The notes under the pieces: model-generated
The model's input: the letters and a program-made list of their open reading frames with translations, nothing else
The model's database searches: none
Told to the model about the DNA's origin: nothing
Shown: positions 1 through 10,269 of the stretch, one piece after another
How the letters are laid out: each line of letters opens with the position of its first letter
Position numbering within the stretch: position 1 is the stretch's first letter
Origin: Prochlorococcus sp. scB243_495K23
GTDB taxonomy: Bacteria; Cyanobacteriota; Cyanobacteriia; PCC-6307; Cyanobiaceae
Length of the DNA stretch: 64,000 bases
NCBI GenBank assembly: GCA_000635495.1
Contig: JFLW01000084.1
Span: 1-64,000, forward strand
Direction of reading: 5' to 3'
Made by a program: the position numbers and the translations under genes

Positions 1-123
1 CCCAAATTTGAAAAAATCGAAATTGGTATTAGTAGTGGAAATAAAACTTCAGTAATTGATGGATTAGAACCTGGAGAGCAAATCTTTATTGATATTCCAC
101 CATGGGCTAAGAAGAGAAAATGA
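1..123 (+). CDS. C-terminal end of a probable membrane-fusion (HlyD/RND adaptor-like) protein, partial
   Basis: The window opens inside a reading frame whose last 40 codons end at TGA 121-123, which overlaps the polA start as ATGA. The visible tail has the pattern GLEPGEQIFID, like the GL-x-x-GD-x-V repeat near the C-terminus of periplasmic adaptor subunits of tripartite efflux or ABC exporters. It ends in a short basic tail (WAKKRK). The family call rests only on this fragment, so it is tentative. The 4-nt overlap suggests co-transcription with polA. Confidence 0.5.
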   Translation, partial: PKFEKIEIGISSGNKTSVIDGLEPGEQIFIDIPPWAKKRK

Positions 124-3050
124 GTTTAAAATCTGAAAACTCTAAAAAACCAATTTTACTTTTAGTCGATGGCCACTCACTTGCTTTTAGAAGCTTCTAT
201 GCATTTAGCAAAGGGATTGATGGAGGTTTAACTACCAAAGACGGATTTCCAACAAGTGTCACTTATGGATTTCTAAAAAGCCTTCTGGATAATTGTAAAA
301 ATATTAGTCCTGAGGGTGTTTGTATTACTTTTGATACCGAAAAACCTACTTTCAGACATGAATTAGATCCAAATTATAAGGCCAATAGAGATGTAGCACC
401 AGATGTTTTTTTTCAGGATATTGAACAACTAGAAATCATTTTAGAAGAAAGCCTTAATTTACCAATTTTTAAATCTCCAGGATACGAAGCAGATGATCTC
501 CTAGGCACAATTGCAAATGATGCTTCTTCTAAAGGATGGTGCGTGAATATTCTTTCTGGAGATAGGGACTTATTTCAATTAGTAGATGATCAAAAAGATA
601 TTTATGTACTTTATATGGGTGGTGGTCCATATGCGAAAAGTGGAAATCCAACTCTTATGAATGAAAATGGAGTAAAAGAAAAATTAGGTGTTGCGCCAGA
701 AAGAGTAGTTGATCTCAAAGCCCTAACTGGTGATAGTTCTGATAATATTCCAGGTATTAAAGGAGTAGGGCCAAAAACTGCAATTAATCTACTAAAAGAG
801 AACGATACGCTTGATGGAATCTATCAGGCTTTGGACAAGATTCAGCAGAACAACGATAAGAAATATAAAGGATTCATCAAAGGTTCAGTTATAGAAAAGC
901 TCAGAAACGATAAACATAATGCTTTTCTTTCCAGGGATTTAGCAAAAATAAATACTGAGGTGCCTTTAATTTTAAGTAACGGTTATGAATTAAAAAATAT
1001 AAATCAAGAACTACTTTCAGAGTCACTGAAAAAATTAGAACTATCAACACTACTTAGACAAATTGATATTTTCAATTCAACTTTCAGCAAAGGTGGTTTT
1101 GACAAAAATAATGTAGCTAAAGAGGAGGAGAAGTCACCAAAAGTCGTAGGCAATAATGAATTAGAAAATAGTGAAAATAAAATCCCTAAAATCAACGTAA
1201 CTGTTGTAAATGATTTCGAATTACTTGACAAATTAATTCAAAGATTAGACAAGACTAATCAAATAGTTTCTTTAGATACAGAGACCAATAGTTTGAATAC
1301 AATCGATGCGGAACTTGTTGGGATAGGGTTATGTCTTGGAGAAGAAAATGATGATTTATTTTATATACCTCTTGGTCATCAAACAAAAAAGGAGACCCCC
1401 AATCAATTATCAATTGAAGATGTTTTCTCAAAGCTTAGAAATTGGATAGAAGATCCAAAAAAAGAAAAGGCACTCCAAAATTCTAAATTTGATAGACAAA
1501 TATTTTTTAATCATGGACTTGATCTTAAAGGCGTAACCTTTGACACCTTGTTAGCAGACTACCTTCTCAATAATCAGGAGAAACATGGGTTAAGTGAAAT
1601 TAGTTTTAGATTATTTGGATTTAAGCCTCCTTCATTTAAGGAGACAGTTGGAAAAAATAAAGACTTTTCATTTGTTGATATTGATGAAGCAAGTATTTAC
1701 TGCGGTTATGATGTTTTTCTAACTTTTAAGATTGTCAAAATTTTTAAAGAAAGTTTTTCAAAGGAAAAAGATGAATTAATCAAATTGTTCGAAGAAATCG
1801 AGCTCCCTTTAGAGCCGGTATTGTCCCAAATGGAAATAAATGGCATAACCATCGACATCCCTTATTTGGATAAACTCTCAAAAGAATTAAAAAGTACCTT
1901 AGAAGATATTGAAAGTAAAGTTTATGAGTTAGCAGATGAAAGTTTCAATCTATCTTCACCAAAACAACTTGGTGAGATCTTGTTTGAAAAATTAAATTTG
2001 GATAAGAAAAAATCACGGAAGACAAAAACAGGATGGAGCACAGATGCAGTAGTTCTGGAAAGATTAGTCGACGAACATGAAATAATCCAACATTTAATAA
2101 AACATAGAACTCTTAGCAAATTACTTAGCACCTATATTGATGCTCTTCCAAATCTTATTAACGAAAAGACAGGCAGAGTTCATACAAACTTTAATCAAGC
2201 TGCTACAGCGACTGGGAGACTAAGTAGTAGCAATCCTAATCTTCAAAATATCCCTGTTAGGACTGAATTTAGTAGGAGAATCAGAAAAGCATTCTTGCCT
2301 GAAAAAAATTGGAAACTTTTATCAGCTGATTATTCTCAGATCGAATTAAGAATACTCGCTCACTTAGCGGATGAAGAAATACTAATAAATGCATTTCATA
2401 AAAATGATGACATTCATTCTTTGACTGCAAGATTAATTTTTGAGAAAGAAGAAATTTCTTCTGATGAGAGAAGAGTTGGGAAAACAATAAATTTCGGAGT
2501 TATCTACGGTATGGGAATTAAAAAGTTTGCACGTTCCACAGGAGTAAGTACTCCAGAAGCAAAAGAATTCCTAATAAAATACAAAGAAAGATATTCAAAA
2601 ATTTTCAAATTTCTTGAACTTCAAGAAAGGCTTGCCTTGTCAAAAGGTTATGTAAAAACAATTTTTGGTAGAAAGAGAGAATTTAAGTTTGATAAAAATG
2701 GACTAGGAAGACTAATTGGAAAAGATCCTTACGAAATTGACTTGCAATCCGCAAGAAGAGCTGGCATGGAAGCACAGTCACTAAGAGCTGCAGCCAATGC
2801 CCCAATTCAGGGTTCAAGTGCAGATATTATTAAAATTGCAATGGTTCAACTAAATAAAAAATTCATAGAAATGAATGTTCCAGCAAAAATGCTTTTACAA
2901 GTACATGATGAATTATTGTTTGAAGTTGAACCAGATTCTTTGGAAATTACTAAGAAATTAGTAAAGAAGACTATGGAAGATTGTGTAAAATTAAATGTGC
3001 CTCTTTTAGTTGATATTGGAATTGGAGACAATTGGATGGAGACAAAATAA
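120..3050 (+). CDS. polA: DNA polymerase I
   Basis: Family A polymerase for Okazaki-fragment processing and repair synthesis. The 976 residues show three domains. The N-terminal 5'-nuclease (about 1-300) has LVDGHSLAFRSFYAF, the acidic YEADDLLGT and a GIKGVGPKTA helix-hairpin-helix. The 3'-5' exonuclease domain keeps its acidic motifs (DTETN near 386, QNSKFDRQ, YCGYD), so proofreading is probably intact, unlike in Taq polymerase. The polymerase domain has motif A (SADYSQIELR, about 735), motif B (RRVGKTINFGVIYG, about 785) and motif C (QVHDELLFE, about 927). The ATG start overlaps the upstream stop codon; cysS follows 24 nt downstream. Confidence 0.97.
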   Translation: MSLKSENSKKPILLLVDGHSLAFRSFYAFSKGIDGGLTTKDGFPTSVTYGFLKSLLDNCKNISPEGVCITFDTEKPTFRHELDPNYKANRDVAPDVFFQDIEQLEIILEESLNLPIFKSPGYEADDLLGTIANDASSKGWCVNILSGDRDLFQLVDDQKDIYVLYMGGGPYAKSGNPTLMNENGVKEKLGVAPERVVDLKALTGDSSDNIPGIKGVGPKTAINLLKENDTLDGIYQALDKIQQNNDKKYKGFIKGSVIEKLRNDKHNAFLSRDLAKINTEVPLILSNGYELKNINQELLSESLKKLELSTLLRQIDIFNSTFSKGGFDKNNVAKEEEKSPKVVGNNELENSENKIPKINVTVVNDFELLDKLIQRLDKTNQIVSLDTETNSLNTIDAELVGIGLCLGEENDDLFYIPLGHQTKKETPNQLSIEDVFSKLRNWIEDPKKEKALQNSKFDRQIFFNHGLDLKGVTFDTLLADYLLNNQEKHGLSEISFRLFGFKPPSFKETVGKNKDFSFVDIDEASIYCGYDVFLTFKIVKIFKESFSKEKDELIKLFEEIELPLEPVLSQMEINGITIDIPYLDKLSKELKSTLEDIESKVYELADESFNLSSPKQLGEILFEKLNLDKKKSRKTKTGWSTDAVVLERLVDEHEIIQHLIKHRTLSKLLSTYIDALPNLINEKTGRVHTNFNQAATATGRLSSSNPNLQNIPVRTEFSRRIRKAFLPEKNWKLLSADYSQIELRILAHLADEEILINAFHKNDDIHSLTARLIFEKEEISSDERRVGKTINFGVIYGMGIKKFARSTGVSTPEAKEFLIKYKERYSKIFKFLELQERLALSKGYVKTIFGRKREFKFDKNGLGRLIGKDPYEIDLQSARRAGMEAQSLRAAANAPIQGSSADIIKIAMVQLNKKFIEMNVPAKMLLQVHDELLFEVEPDSLEITKKLVKKTMEDCVKLNVPLLVDIGIGDNWMETK

Positions 3051-3074
3051 ACCTTATGAAATACTTATTTTAAG

Positions 3075-4544
3075 ATGATCAAACTTTTTAATACTTTAAG
3101 CAAAAAAGTTGAGGTTTTTAAGCCTATTGATGATGTAGTAAAAATTTATTGTTGTGGGGTAACTGTTTATGATTTATGTCATCTTGGTCATGCCAGAAGT
3201 TATATCGCTTGGGATGTATTGAGAAGATTTTTAATTTACAGTGATTTCAAAGTGAAGTATGTTCAAAATTTTACAGATATTGATGACAAGATCTTAAAAA
3301 GAGCCAAAGAAGAAAGCAGTTCAATGAAGGAAGTATCTGAAAAGAATATCATTGAATTTCATAAAGATATGGATTCTTTAGGGATAATGCGTCCGGATAG
3401 CATGCCAAGAGCAACTAATCATATATGCAATATCTGCTCCTTCATAACAATCCTTGAGGACAAAGGTTATGCATATTCTAGGGATGGAGACGTTTATTAT
3501 TCTGTTTTCAAAAATAAAAATTATGGAAAGCTAAGTAATCAAAATTTACATGAACAAAATATCAATCAGCAAGGAAGGATGGTAAATGAGGAAAATAGTA
3601 AAAAACTTAATCCGCAAGATTTTGCGCTATGGAAAAAAGCCAAAAATGATGAACCATTTTTTGATTCGCCATGGGGTAAAGGTAGGCCAGGATGGCATAT
3701 CGAATGTTCGGCGATGGTTAAAGATGAATTAGGAGATACTATCGATATCCATTTAGGTGGTTCTGATTTAATTTTTCCTCATCATGAGAATGAAATCGCC
3801 CAATCAGAAGCAGCTAATGGCAAAAAGCTAGCGAACTATTGGTTACACAATGGGATGGTCAATGTAAATGGACAAAAAATGAGTAAATCCCTTAAAAATT
3901 TTAAAACTATCAGAGAGCTAATTAAGTCAGGTGTAAGCCCTATGACTTTGCGATATTTTGTTATGACTGTGAATTATAGAAAACCACTTGATTTTACTGA
4001 AGATGCTTTAAGGAGTGCTTCAGAAGCTTGGAAAAATATTAATGTAGCCCTTTCTTTTATGGAACTTACAAAAGGTGTTTTTAGATCTATTGATAAAGAT
4101 GAATCTATCGAAGAAGAATATAAAGAGAAAATAAGTTTTGAATTATCTCAAAAAAAGCTTAAATTTTCTGAGGCCCTAGGAAATGACCTCAATACAGCAG
4201 GTGCTATTGCAATTATTTACGATTTAGCGAAACCATTAAAAAACTTTTTAAACCAATTTCAAAGGGTTGAAGGTTTTAAAATAGACCAAAATGAAAAATT
4301 CTTTCTACTTGAGAATTTTAAAACTCTTGCAAAGTTGACTGAGGTACTTGGTCTTAAAAAAGAAGTTTTAGTAAAAGAAAGTAAAATAACAGAAGAAGAA
4401 ATTTCATCTCTTATTAATGAAAGATTGAAAGCAAAAATGAAAAAGAATTATGCGAAGGCCGATGAAATAAGAAATTTGTTAAAAGAAAAAGGTATTGAAC
4501 TTATTGATCAATCAAAGGAAATAACAACATGGATAAGGGTCTAA
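3075..4544 (+). CDS. cysS: Cysteinyl-tRNA synthetase
   Basis: Class I aminoacyl-tRNA synthetase that charges tRNA-Cys. The N-terminus has the zinc-ligand cysteine region (CCGVTVYDLC) followed by the HIGH-type signature HLGH. GWHIECSAM and HHENE supply the other usual zinc ligands, and GQKMSKSLKN (about 265-274) is the KMSKS loop. Its 489 residues fit the family, including the helical C-terminal DALR region. It begins 24 nt after polA and is probably co-transcribed with it. Confidence 0.97.
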   Translation: MIKLFNTLSKKVEVFKPIDDVVKIYCCGVTVYDLCHLGHARSYIAWDVLRRFLIYSDFKVKYVQNFTDIDDKILKRAKEESSSMKEVSEKNIIEFHKDMDSLGIMRPDSMPRATNHICNICSFITILEDKGYAYSRDGDVYYSVFKNKNYGKLSNQNLHEQNINQQGRMVNEENSKKLNPQDFALWKKAKNDEPFFDSPWGKGRPGWHIECSAMVKDELGDTIDIHLGGSDLIFPHHENEIAQSEAANGKKLANYWLHNGMVNVNGQKMSKSLKNFKTIRELIKSGVSPMTLRYFVMTVNYRKPLDFTEDALRSASEAWKNINVALSFMELTKGVFRSIDKDESIEEEYKEKISFELSQKKLKFSEALGNDLNTAGAIAIIYDLAKPLKNFLNQFQRVEGFKIDQNEKFFLLENFKTLAKLTEVLGLKKEVLVKESKITEEEISSLINERLKAKMKKNYAKADEIRNLLKEKGIELIDQSKEITTWIRV

Positions 4545-4626
4545 ATTTTAAGAAAAAAACCAATTTGAAATTTTTGTTTTTTAAATACACCTTTAAATGG
4601 GAAGATATTAGAAATATCAGAGAAAA

Positions 4627-5856
4627 TTGAAATACATTACTGTGCTCGGTTCTACTGGTTCAATAGGGACTCAAACTCTCGAAATTGCTAGTGAGCAGCC
4701 TGATAAGTTTAAAGCCGTAGCTCTTTCTGCAGGAAGAAATATTAATTTATTAACTGAACAAGTTAAAACACATAAACCAGAGGTAGTTGCAATTGAGGAT
4801 GAAAGCCTTATAGAAGATTTAAAAGATAATATTAATAACTTAGATTTGAATGATTCTCCCTTGATTTTAGGTGGAAAGCAGGGGATTAACGCAGTTGCAG
4901 CATGGGATAAGGCAGATACTGTGGTAACAGGGATAGTAGGCTGTGCAGGCTTAATTCCAACAATGTCAGCAATTAATGCGGGGAAAAATATTGCACTTGC
5001 TAACAAAGAAACTTTAATTGCGGCAGGACCAATTGTTATTCCTGCATTAAAGAAAAATAATAGTAGGCTTTTACCTGCAGATTCAGAACACTCTGCTATC
5101 TTTCAATGTTTACAAGGATTACCTAATTATGAAAATGCAGATTTTTCAACAGGAGAGATGCCTAAAGGTTTAAAAGCCATACACTTAACAGCTTCTGGTG
5201 GTGCTTTCAGAGATTGGGCCGTTGAGGATTTAAAGCATGTCACAGTGGAAGATGCTACTTCACATCCTAATTGGGATATGGGAAAAAAAATAACTGTAGA
5301 TTCTGCAACTCTTATGAATAAAGGATTAGAAGTTATAGAAGCTCATTATTTATTTGGGACCTCTTACGAAAATATCGAAATAGTTATTCACCCTCAAAGT
5401 ATTATTCATTCAATGATTGAGATGGAGGATTCTTCAGTATTAGCTCAATTAGGTTGGCCAGATATGAAGCTACCTATTTTATATGCGATGAGTTGGCCTG
5501 AAAGATTTAAAACAAATTGGAAAAGATTAAACCTAAGTGAAATTGGAAAATTAACTTTTAAAGAGCCAGACGAGTTTAAATATCCATGTATGGGACTTGC
5601 CTATGCCGCAGGAAAATCTTCTGGAACTATGCCTGCAGTCTTAAATGCTGCTAATGAAATGGCTGTTGAACAATTCCTAAAAGAAAAAATTTCTTTTCAA
5701 GAAATTCCAAAATTTATAAGTAAAGCTTGTGAATCACATATGAAGAATTTGAATTTGAGTCCAGAATTAGAAGATATTCTTGAAGTAGACAATTGGGCCA
5801 GACTTTTTGTTAAGCAAGAAATTAAAAAAGGGAAAAAATACGTAAGTATTGGATAA
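4627..5856 (+). CDS. dxr: 1-deoxy-D-xylulose 5-phosphate reductoisomerase
   Basis: Second enzyme of the MEP isoprenoid pathway: converts DXP to 2-C-methyl-D-erythritol 4-phosphate with NADPH, feeding carotenoid and phytyl synthesis. The N-terminal Rossmann motif is [22 protein letters not shown] and [10 protein letters not shown] are the metal/substrate motifs, and HPQSIIHSM is conserved. The start is TTG, fixed by the N-terminal [11 protein letters not shown] family pattern and an upstream in-frame limit. Its 409 residues are near the family norm. The next gene starts 2 nt after the stop, so they are probably co-transcribed. Confidence 0.96.
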   Translation: MKYITVLGSTGSIGTQTLEIASEQPDKFKAVALSAGRNINLLTEQVKTHKPEVVAIEDESLIEDLKDNINNLDLNDSPLILGGKQGINAVAAWDKADTVVTGIVGCAGLIPTMSAINAGKNIALANKETLIAAGPIVIPALKKNNSRLLPADSEHSAIFQCLQGLPNYENADFSTGEMPKGLKAIHLTASGGAFRDWAVEDLKHVTVEDATSHPNWDMGKKITVDSATLMNKGLEVIEAHYLFGTSYENIEIVIHPQSIIHSMIEMEDSSVLAQLGWPDMKLPILYAMSWPERFKTNWKRLNLSEIGKLTFKEPDEFKYPCMGLAYAAGKSSGTMPAVLNAANEMAVEQFLKEKISFQEIPKFISKACESHMKNLNLSPELEDILEVDNWARLFVKQEIKKGKKYVSIG

Positions 5857-5858
5857 AA

Positions 5859-6203
5859 GTGAATATTAAAAAGCATCTTCTACTTTGCGCAACACCTACA
5901 AAACAGAAATGCTTTAAAGGCAATGAAGGACAAAAAACATGGGAATGTCTGAAAAAGACTTTAAAAAAATTTGAGAATGATCCCTCTACAAAAAACGTTC
6001 ATATATTAAGATCAAAAGCTGACTGTTTAAGGGTATGTAAGAACGGCCCAATTCTTCTTATTTGGCCTGATGGTATTTGGTATGAAAAAGTTTCTCCAGA
6101 AAAAATTTCAGAAATTTTTACCTCACATATTATTAACGGTAAGCCAATAGAAAAATGGATTTTTAAAAAAACACCATTTTTAAATAGTCCTACATACTCA
6201 TAA
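5859..6203 (+). CDS. Thioredoxin-fold [2Fe-2S] ferredoxin-like protein
   Basis: A 114-residue protein with the cysteine layout of thioredoxin-like [2Fe-2S] ferredoxins: C10 and C18 near the N-terminus, then CLRVC (C56, C60) before NGPILLIWPDG, which resembles the C-x3-C-x-x-GP motif of this family. It probably carries electrons, but no partner is evident. The start is GTG, 2 nt after dxr. The end overlaps the convergent hydrolase gene by 14 nt. The extra cysteine C30 is not a usual ligand. Confidence 0.8.
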   Translation: MNIKKHLLLCATPTKQKCFKGNEGQKTWECLKKTLKKFENDPSTKNVHILRSKADCLRVCKNGPILLIWPDGIWYEKVSPEKISEIFTSHIINGKPIEKWIFKKTPFLNSPTYS

Positions 6204-7275
6204 ACCAGTTCTTTACAACTTCGTCTGACCAGCAACCATTAATCGAATGAAAACCATTATGACCTCCTTTTTCAGTTATTAAAATAATAAATTTATCAAT
6301 AGATTCTTTTTTTAAATTCAAAGTATCCTTATATGGAACCCAGGGATCATCCTTGGCATGAATAAAAAGCATTGGAGGTAATTTTTTTATTGAGTTTTGG
6401 ATTCTAAATATTGGTGAAGCTTTAATATAATAATCCTCTAAAGAATTAAATCCCCAACTAGGAGCTGTAAATTTCTGATCAAATTCTCTTATACTTTTTA
6501 AATTTCTAATTTTTATTCTTAATTTCTCGTTATCAGGGAGTTTGCCTTCATCATTAAATCCATCCCATAACTGATTTTTTAAGCGGTGAAGTAACCATTT
6601 TTGGTAGATATAATTTCTAGGTTTTTCAATACAGAGACTGCATGAAGATAAATCTAAAGGGGTACTCACGCAGGCAAGGCCATCTAAAAGTTTTTCTCCT
6701 TTGTTTTTATCGTAATCTAAGCAGGCATTTAAAAGAATTGTTCCGCCTAAAGATAATCCAACTCCGTAAATTGGAAGATTATTCATCTTAATGAGCTTTT
6801 TAAATTCTAAGTTAATGAATTTTTTAAAATAATTAATTGCTGAAATAACATCACTGGAGCATCTAGCACAATAATTTCCTTTAGCTAAATATCTCGCAGA
6901 ACCAGATCCTCTTAGATTTAATTTAAGAACTCCAAAACCATTATTTGCTAATTTCCTAGATATTCTTCTTAAACCAAAACGTTTAGTTGAGCCCCCTAAA
7001 CCATGAGTAACGATTACAAAACCCCTAAGTGAGTTTAAGTTTTCAGGTAATTCTAAAAAACCTAAAAGATAATCACATTCAAATTTTTTAGAAAGAATTT
7101 TGTTAATCGGAAAGAATATTTTTTTATTTTTCTTTGATTTACCAAAATCAATAACAAAAGTATCTCTCAAAGTTTGTAAGTCGCCACCTATCCAAGGTAA
7201 GACTTCTCGAAATGGCTTATTTTTTACGTAATCTGAAAAACTAAAAGATATGCTATTATTTCTCCCCAACTCCAA
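6190..7275 (-). CDS. Alpha/beta hydrolase, YheT/UPF0017-like
   Basis: Predicted serine hydrolase of 361 residues. An oxyanion-region HGLGG, nucleophile elbow GLSLGG, acid residue in HAKDDPWVP and catalytic histidine in GGHNGF make a complete triad in the usual order. The spacing and LNLRGSG strongly recall the YheT/ABHD1-like group, whose substrates are poorly known. The best start is TTG at 7275, or TTG at 7269; no ATG exists before the core fold. The start overlaps pntB by 20 nt, so it is probably the last gene of the pnt operon. Confidence 0.85.
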   Translation of the reverse strand: MELGRNNSISFSFSDYVKNKPFREVLPWIGGDLQTLRDTFVIDFGKSKKNKKIFFPINKILSKKFECDYLLGFLELPENLNSLRGFVIVTHGLGGSTKRFGLRRISRKLANNGFGVLKLNLRGSGSARYLAKGNYCARCSSDVISAINYFKKFINLEFKKLIKMNNLPIYGVGLSLGGTILLNACLDYDKNKGEKLLDGLACVSTPLDLSSCSLCIEKPRNYIYQKWLLHRLKNQLWDGFNDEGKLPDNEKLRIKIRNLKSIREFDQKFTAPSWGFNSLEDYYIKASPIFRIQNSIKKLPPMLFIHAKDDPWVPYKDTLNLKKESIDKFIILITEKGGHNGFHSINGCWSDEVVKNWFMSM

Positions 7276-8695
7276 GATCCTTTAATTCTCCAATCAAATC
7301 ATTCAGTACCTTTTTTGCATCCCCAAAGACCATTGAGGTATTTGGCAGATCAAATAAATCATTTTTTATTCCAGAGTAACCTGCACTCATACCACGTTTA
7401 ATTACAAATACCGTTCTTGCTTCCTGCACATCAAGAACTGGCATGCCATATAAAGGAGAAGAGCTATCATTTTTAGCTTGAGGATTAACCACATCATTTG
7501 CTCCTAAAACTAAAACAACATCCGTTGCTGGAAAATCAGGATTTACAACGTCCATCTCTTTAAGTTGTTCGTAAGGAACATCTGCTTCTGCTAAAAGTAC
7601 ATTCATATGTCCAGGCATCCTCCCTGCTACAGGATGAATTGCGTAAACAACTTCAATACCATTTTGCTCTAGTTTTTTTGTCACTTCCCTTAAAGTATGT
7701 TGAGCTTGAGCTACTGCCAGACCATAACCAGGAACAATAATTACCTTATTGGCTGCCTCTAAAGTCAATGCGCATTCTTCAACACTGCATGAAGTTATAT
7801 TTGTATATTCTCCTGAACCAGAAGAGGCTGTACCTTGTGCCGATAAAGATCCTCCAAAAAGAACTGAGACCAATGATCTATTCATACCCTTGCACATTAC
7901 TTGAGTAAGTATTAGACCTGCCGCTCCAACCATTGCGCCTGCTACTATCAAAAGCTGACTATCTACAACGAAACCTGCTGCTGCTGCTGCAATCCCTGAA
8001 TAACTATTTAATAAAGATATAACGACTGGCATATCAGCTCCACCAATTGGCAAAGTAACTCCAATACCTAATAAAGAAGAAACTATAACTAAAAGCCAAA
8101 TAGAACTTGTATTGCCGTTTATCAAATCAAAAAAGGCAATCAAGGAAGCAACTGCAAAAACAATATTTACAAAATGTCTAACTTTGCTCTGAGTCCATCC
8201 TGGAGTTGACAACCAACCCTGTAACTTTGCCATCGCCACAATTGAACCTGTGAAAGTAATGGCACCAACAAATATAGAAACAGATATTGAAACTTCGTTA
8301 ATCAGTGACTTAAAAAAATTAAGATTTTCTACACTATTAGAAATAGGGAAAATAGCTACTCCTAAGGCCACTAAGAGTGATGACATTCCTCCACAACCAT
8401 TGAACAATGCCACTGTTTCAGGCATAGAGGTCATAGGTACTTTTTTTGCAAGAATTGCTCCGAAAAAACTACCAATGATTGATCCAATTATTATCCAAAT
8501 CCAAGACTGAATAGCAATTCCAGAAGTACCTAAATAATAAGAAAGTAATCCTACTACTGATAGCGACATTGCAAATGCAGCTAATCTATTGGCATCCCTT
8601 GCTGATTTTACTTTTGACAATCCTTTTATTCCCAAAGCCAGTAATAGTACTGCTAGAAGGTCAATAACGAATTTAATGATTACAGGTAGATTCAT
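7256..8695 (-). CDS. pntB: NAD(P) transhydrogenase subunit beta
   Basis: Membrane subunit of proton-translocating transhydrogenase, which moves hydride between NADH and NADP+ using the proton motive force. About 260 N-terminal residues form several hydrophobic helices. The C-terminal NADP(H)-binding domain III includes IIVPGYGLAVAQAQ, HPVAGRMPGHMNVLLAEA and VLGANDVVNPQA. Its 479 residues are typical. It follows pntA-2 by 8 nt, in the order pntA-1, pntA-2, pntB. Confidence 0.97.
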   Translation of the reverse strand: MNLPVIIKFVIDLLAVLLLALGIKGLSKVKSARDANRLAAFAMSLSVVGLLSYYLGTSGIAIQSWIWIIIGSIIGSFFGAILAKKVPMTSMPETVALFNGCGGMSSLLVALGVAIFPISNSVENLNFFKSLINEVSISVSIFVGAITFTGSIVAMAKLQGWLSTPGWTQSKVRHFVNIVFAVASLIAFFDLINGNTSSIWLLVIVSSLLGIGVTLPIGGADMPVVISLLNSYSGIAAAAAGFVVDSQLLIVAGAMVGAAGLILTQVMCKGMNRSLVSVLFGGSLSAQGTASSGSGEYTNITSCSVEECALTLEAANKVIIVPGYGLAVAQAQHTLREVTKKLEQNGIEVVYAIHPVAGRMPGHMNVLLAEADVPYEQLKEMDVVNPDFPATDVVLVLGANDVVNPQAKNDSSSPLYGMPVLDVQEARTVFVIKRGMSAGYSGIKNDLFDLPNTSMVFGDAKKVLNDLIGELKDLGVGEK

Positions 8696-8703
8696 GTTAA
8701 AAA

Positions 8704-8997
8704 TTACTTCTTATTTGATGGTTTACGACTAAACATCGCGAGCATTCGATCAGTTACAAAGAAACCTCCTACAACGTTAAAAAGAGCAAATCCAAGTGAA
8801 ACTGAACCAATGATTAAAAGTGGTACGTTACCTTCTGCTTTTACAATTAAAGTCAAGGCTGCAAGCATTGTTATTCCTGAAATTGCATTTGCTCCACTCA
8901 TTAAAGGTGTATGAAGAGTAGGAGGAACTTTTCCAATTAACTCGAGGCCTAATAAACTACCAAGTAAAAGAACCCAAAGAAGACTTATAAAAGACAT
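8704..8997 (-). CDS. pntAB: NAD(P) transhydrogenase subunit alpha, membrane part (alpha-2)
   Basis: A 97-residue membrane protein corresponding to the C-terminal membrane segment of E. coli PntA. It has several hydrophobic helices and the conserved KVPPTLHTPLMSGANAISG stretch. In cyanobacteria the alpha subunit is commonly split into a soluble and a membrane gene, as here. It lies 12 nt after alpha-1 and 8 nt before pntB. Confidence 0.95.
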   Translation of the reverse strand: MSFISLLWVLLLGSLLGLELIGKVPPTLHTPLMSGANAISGITMLAALTLIVKAEGNVPLLIIGSVSLGFALFNVVGGFFVTDRMLAMFSRKPSNKK

Positions 8998-9009
8998 AAT
9001 TTTAAAACC

Positions 9010-10140
9010 TCAATTTTCAAAAACTTTATTTTGAAGAACAACTCCTTCATCGCTTAATAAACATCCAGAAATGAGTTCATCCTCTTTATCTAATTTAATT
9101 ACACCATCTTTTATAAATGGTGTAATCAAAGATGTTAAGTTCTTAGCATAAAGTGAACTTGCATCATATGGAACTGAAGAGGGTAATTCTCCCGCTCCAA
9201 TAAGTTTTACCCCATTTTTGATAATAGTTTCATTTGATTTTGTTCCTTCGCAGTTCCCTCCCTGAGAAACTGCTAAATCAATAACTACTGCTCCAGGCCT
9301 CATTTTTTCAATCATGGGTGAGTCTATTAAAACAGGGGCCTTTTTACCTAGAACTTGCGCAGTACATATAGCAACATCAGCTTCAGATAAATATTTAGTT
9401 AAAGTTGCCTTCTGTTTTGAGAGGAATTCGGGTGTTACAGCTTTTGCATAACCTCCTGCCTCTCCTGGCTTTTCCTCAACTTCAGGAAGTTCTATAAATC
9501 TTGCTCCGAGGGACTCTACTTGTTCTTTAACAGCAGGTCTAATGTCAGATACAAATACTATTGCTCCAAGTCGTTTCGCCGTCGCAACTGCCTGTAATCC
9601 CGCAACGCCTCCACCAAGAACTACTACTTTTGCAGGTTGGACTGTCCCAGCTGCAGTCATAAGCATTGGAAAATATCTATCTAACTCACTTGCAGCCAAA
9701 AGAACTGCTTTATATCCAGCGATATTGGCCTGTGAAGAAAGAACATCTGAAGATTGAGCTCTACTAATCCTCGGAAGCAACTCTAGTGATAAAGCTGAAA
9801 TCTTATTACTATTTATAATCCTAAGAAGCTCCTTATTACCATATGGGTTAAGAAGACCAAGAAGAACAGCGCCTTTCTTTAATTTTGTTAAATTGTCCTC
9901 TGATGGAATTTGAACACAAAATATTAAGTCGGCTTCACCCCAAATCTTTTGATCTAAGTTGTTTATTATTGTTCCGCCCGATTCTTCATATGATAAGTCA
10001 CTAAATCCTGATAATTTTCCTGCTGAACTTTCAATATAAACATCACATCCAAGGCTTTTTAATTTCTTTACCGCTTCTGGTGTAGCTGAAACTCTCCTTT
10101 CACCAGAGATTGTTTCGGAAGGAATAAGTATCTTTGTCAA
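9010..10140 (-). CDS. pntAA: NAD(P) transhydrogenase subunit alpha, soluble NAD-binding part (alpha-1)
   Basis: Soluble domain I of transhydrogenase, related to alanine dehydrogenase. The N-terminus IPSETISGERRVSATPEAV is the family signature. The NAD-binding Rossmann fold is at VVLGGGVAGLQAVATAKRLGA, and RPGAVVIDLAVSQGGNCE lies near the C-terminus. Its 376 residues match split alpha-1 subunits. It is the first gene of a leftward operon with pntA-2, pntB and probably the YheT-like hydrolase. The 129-nt gap to the divergent gene at 10270 should hold promoters for both. Confidence 0.96.
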   Translation of the reverse strand: MTKILIPSETISGERRVSATPEAVKKLKSLGCDVYIESSAGKLSGFSDLSYEESGGTIINNLDQKIWGEADLIFCVQIPSEDNLTKLKKGAVLLGLLNPYGNKELLRIINSNKISALSLELLPRISRAQSSDVLSSQANIAGYKAVLLAASELDRYFPMLMTAAGTVQPAKVVVLGGGVAGLQAVATAKRLGAIVFVSDIRPAVKEQVESLGARFIELPEVEEKPGEAGGYAKAVTPEFLSKQKATLTKYLSEADVAICTAQVLGKKAPVLIDSPMIEKMRPGAVVIDLAVSQGGNCEGTKSNETIIKNGVKLIGAGELPSSVPYDASSLYAKNLTSLITPFIKDGVIKLDKEDELISGCLLSDEGVVLQNKVFEN

Positions 10141-10269
10141 TTTATTTATTTTTTTAACATACTAAATATAAATTGAAGAAAGTCAAAAGTCTTGGATTTT
10201 TGTTAAAAATATATTTTCTTTTCTTTAAAAAATAGCTATCTAGAATATATATATGTACTAAATAATCAA

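Noticed and set aside
8250-8510. 86-codon plus-strand frame opposite pntB
   Set aside because: It is fully antisense to a well-supported gene and has no recognisable domain; a shadow frame.
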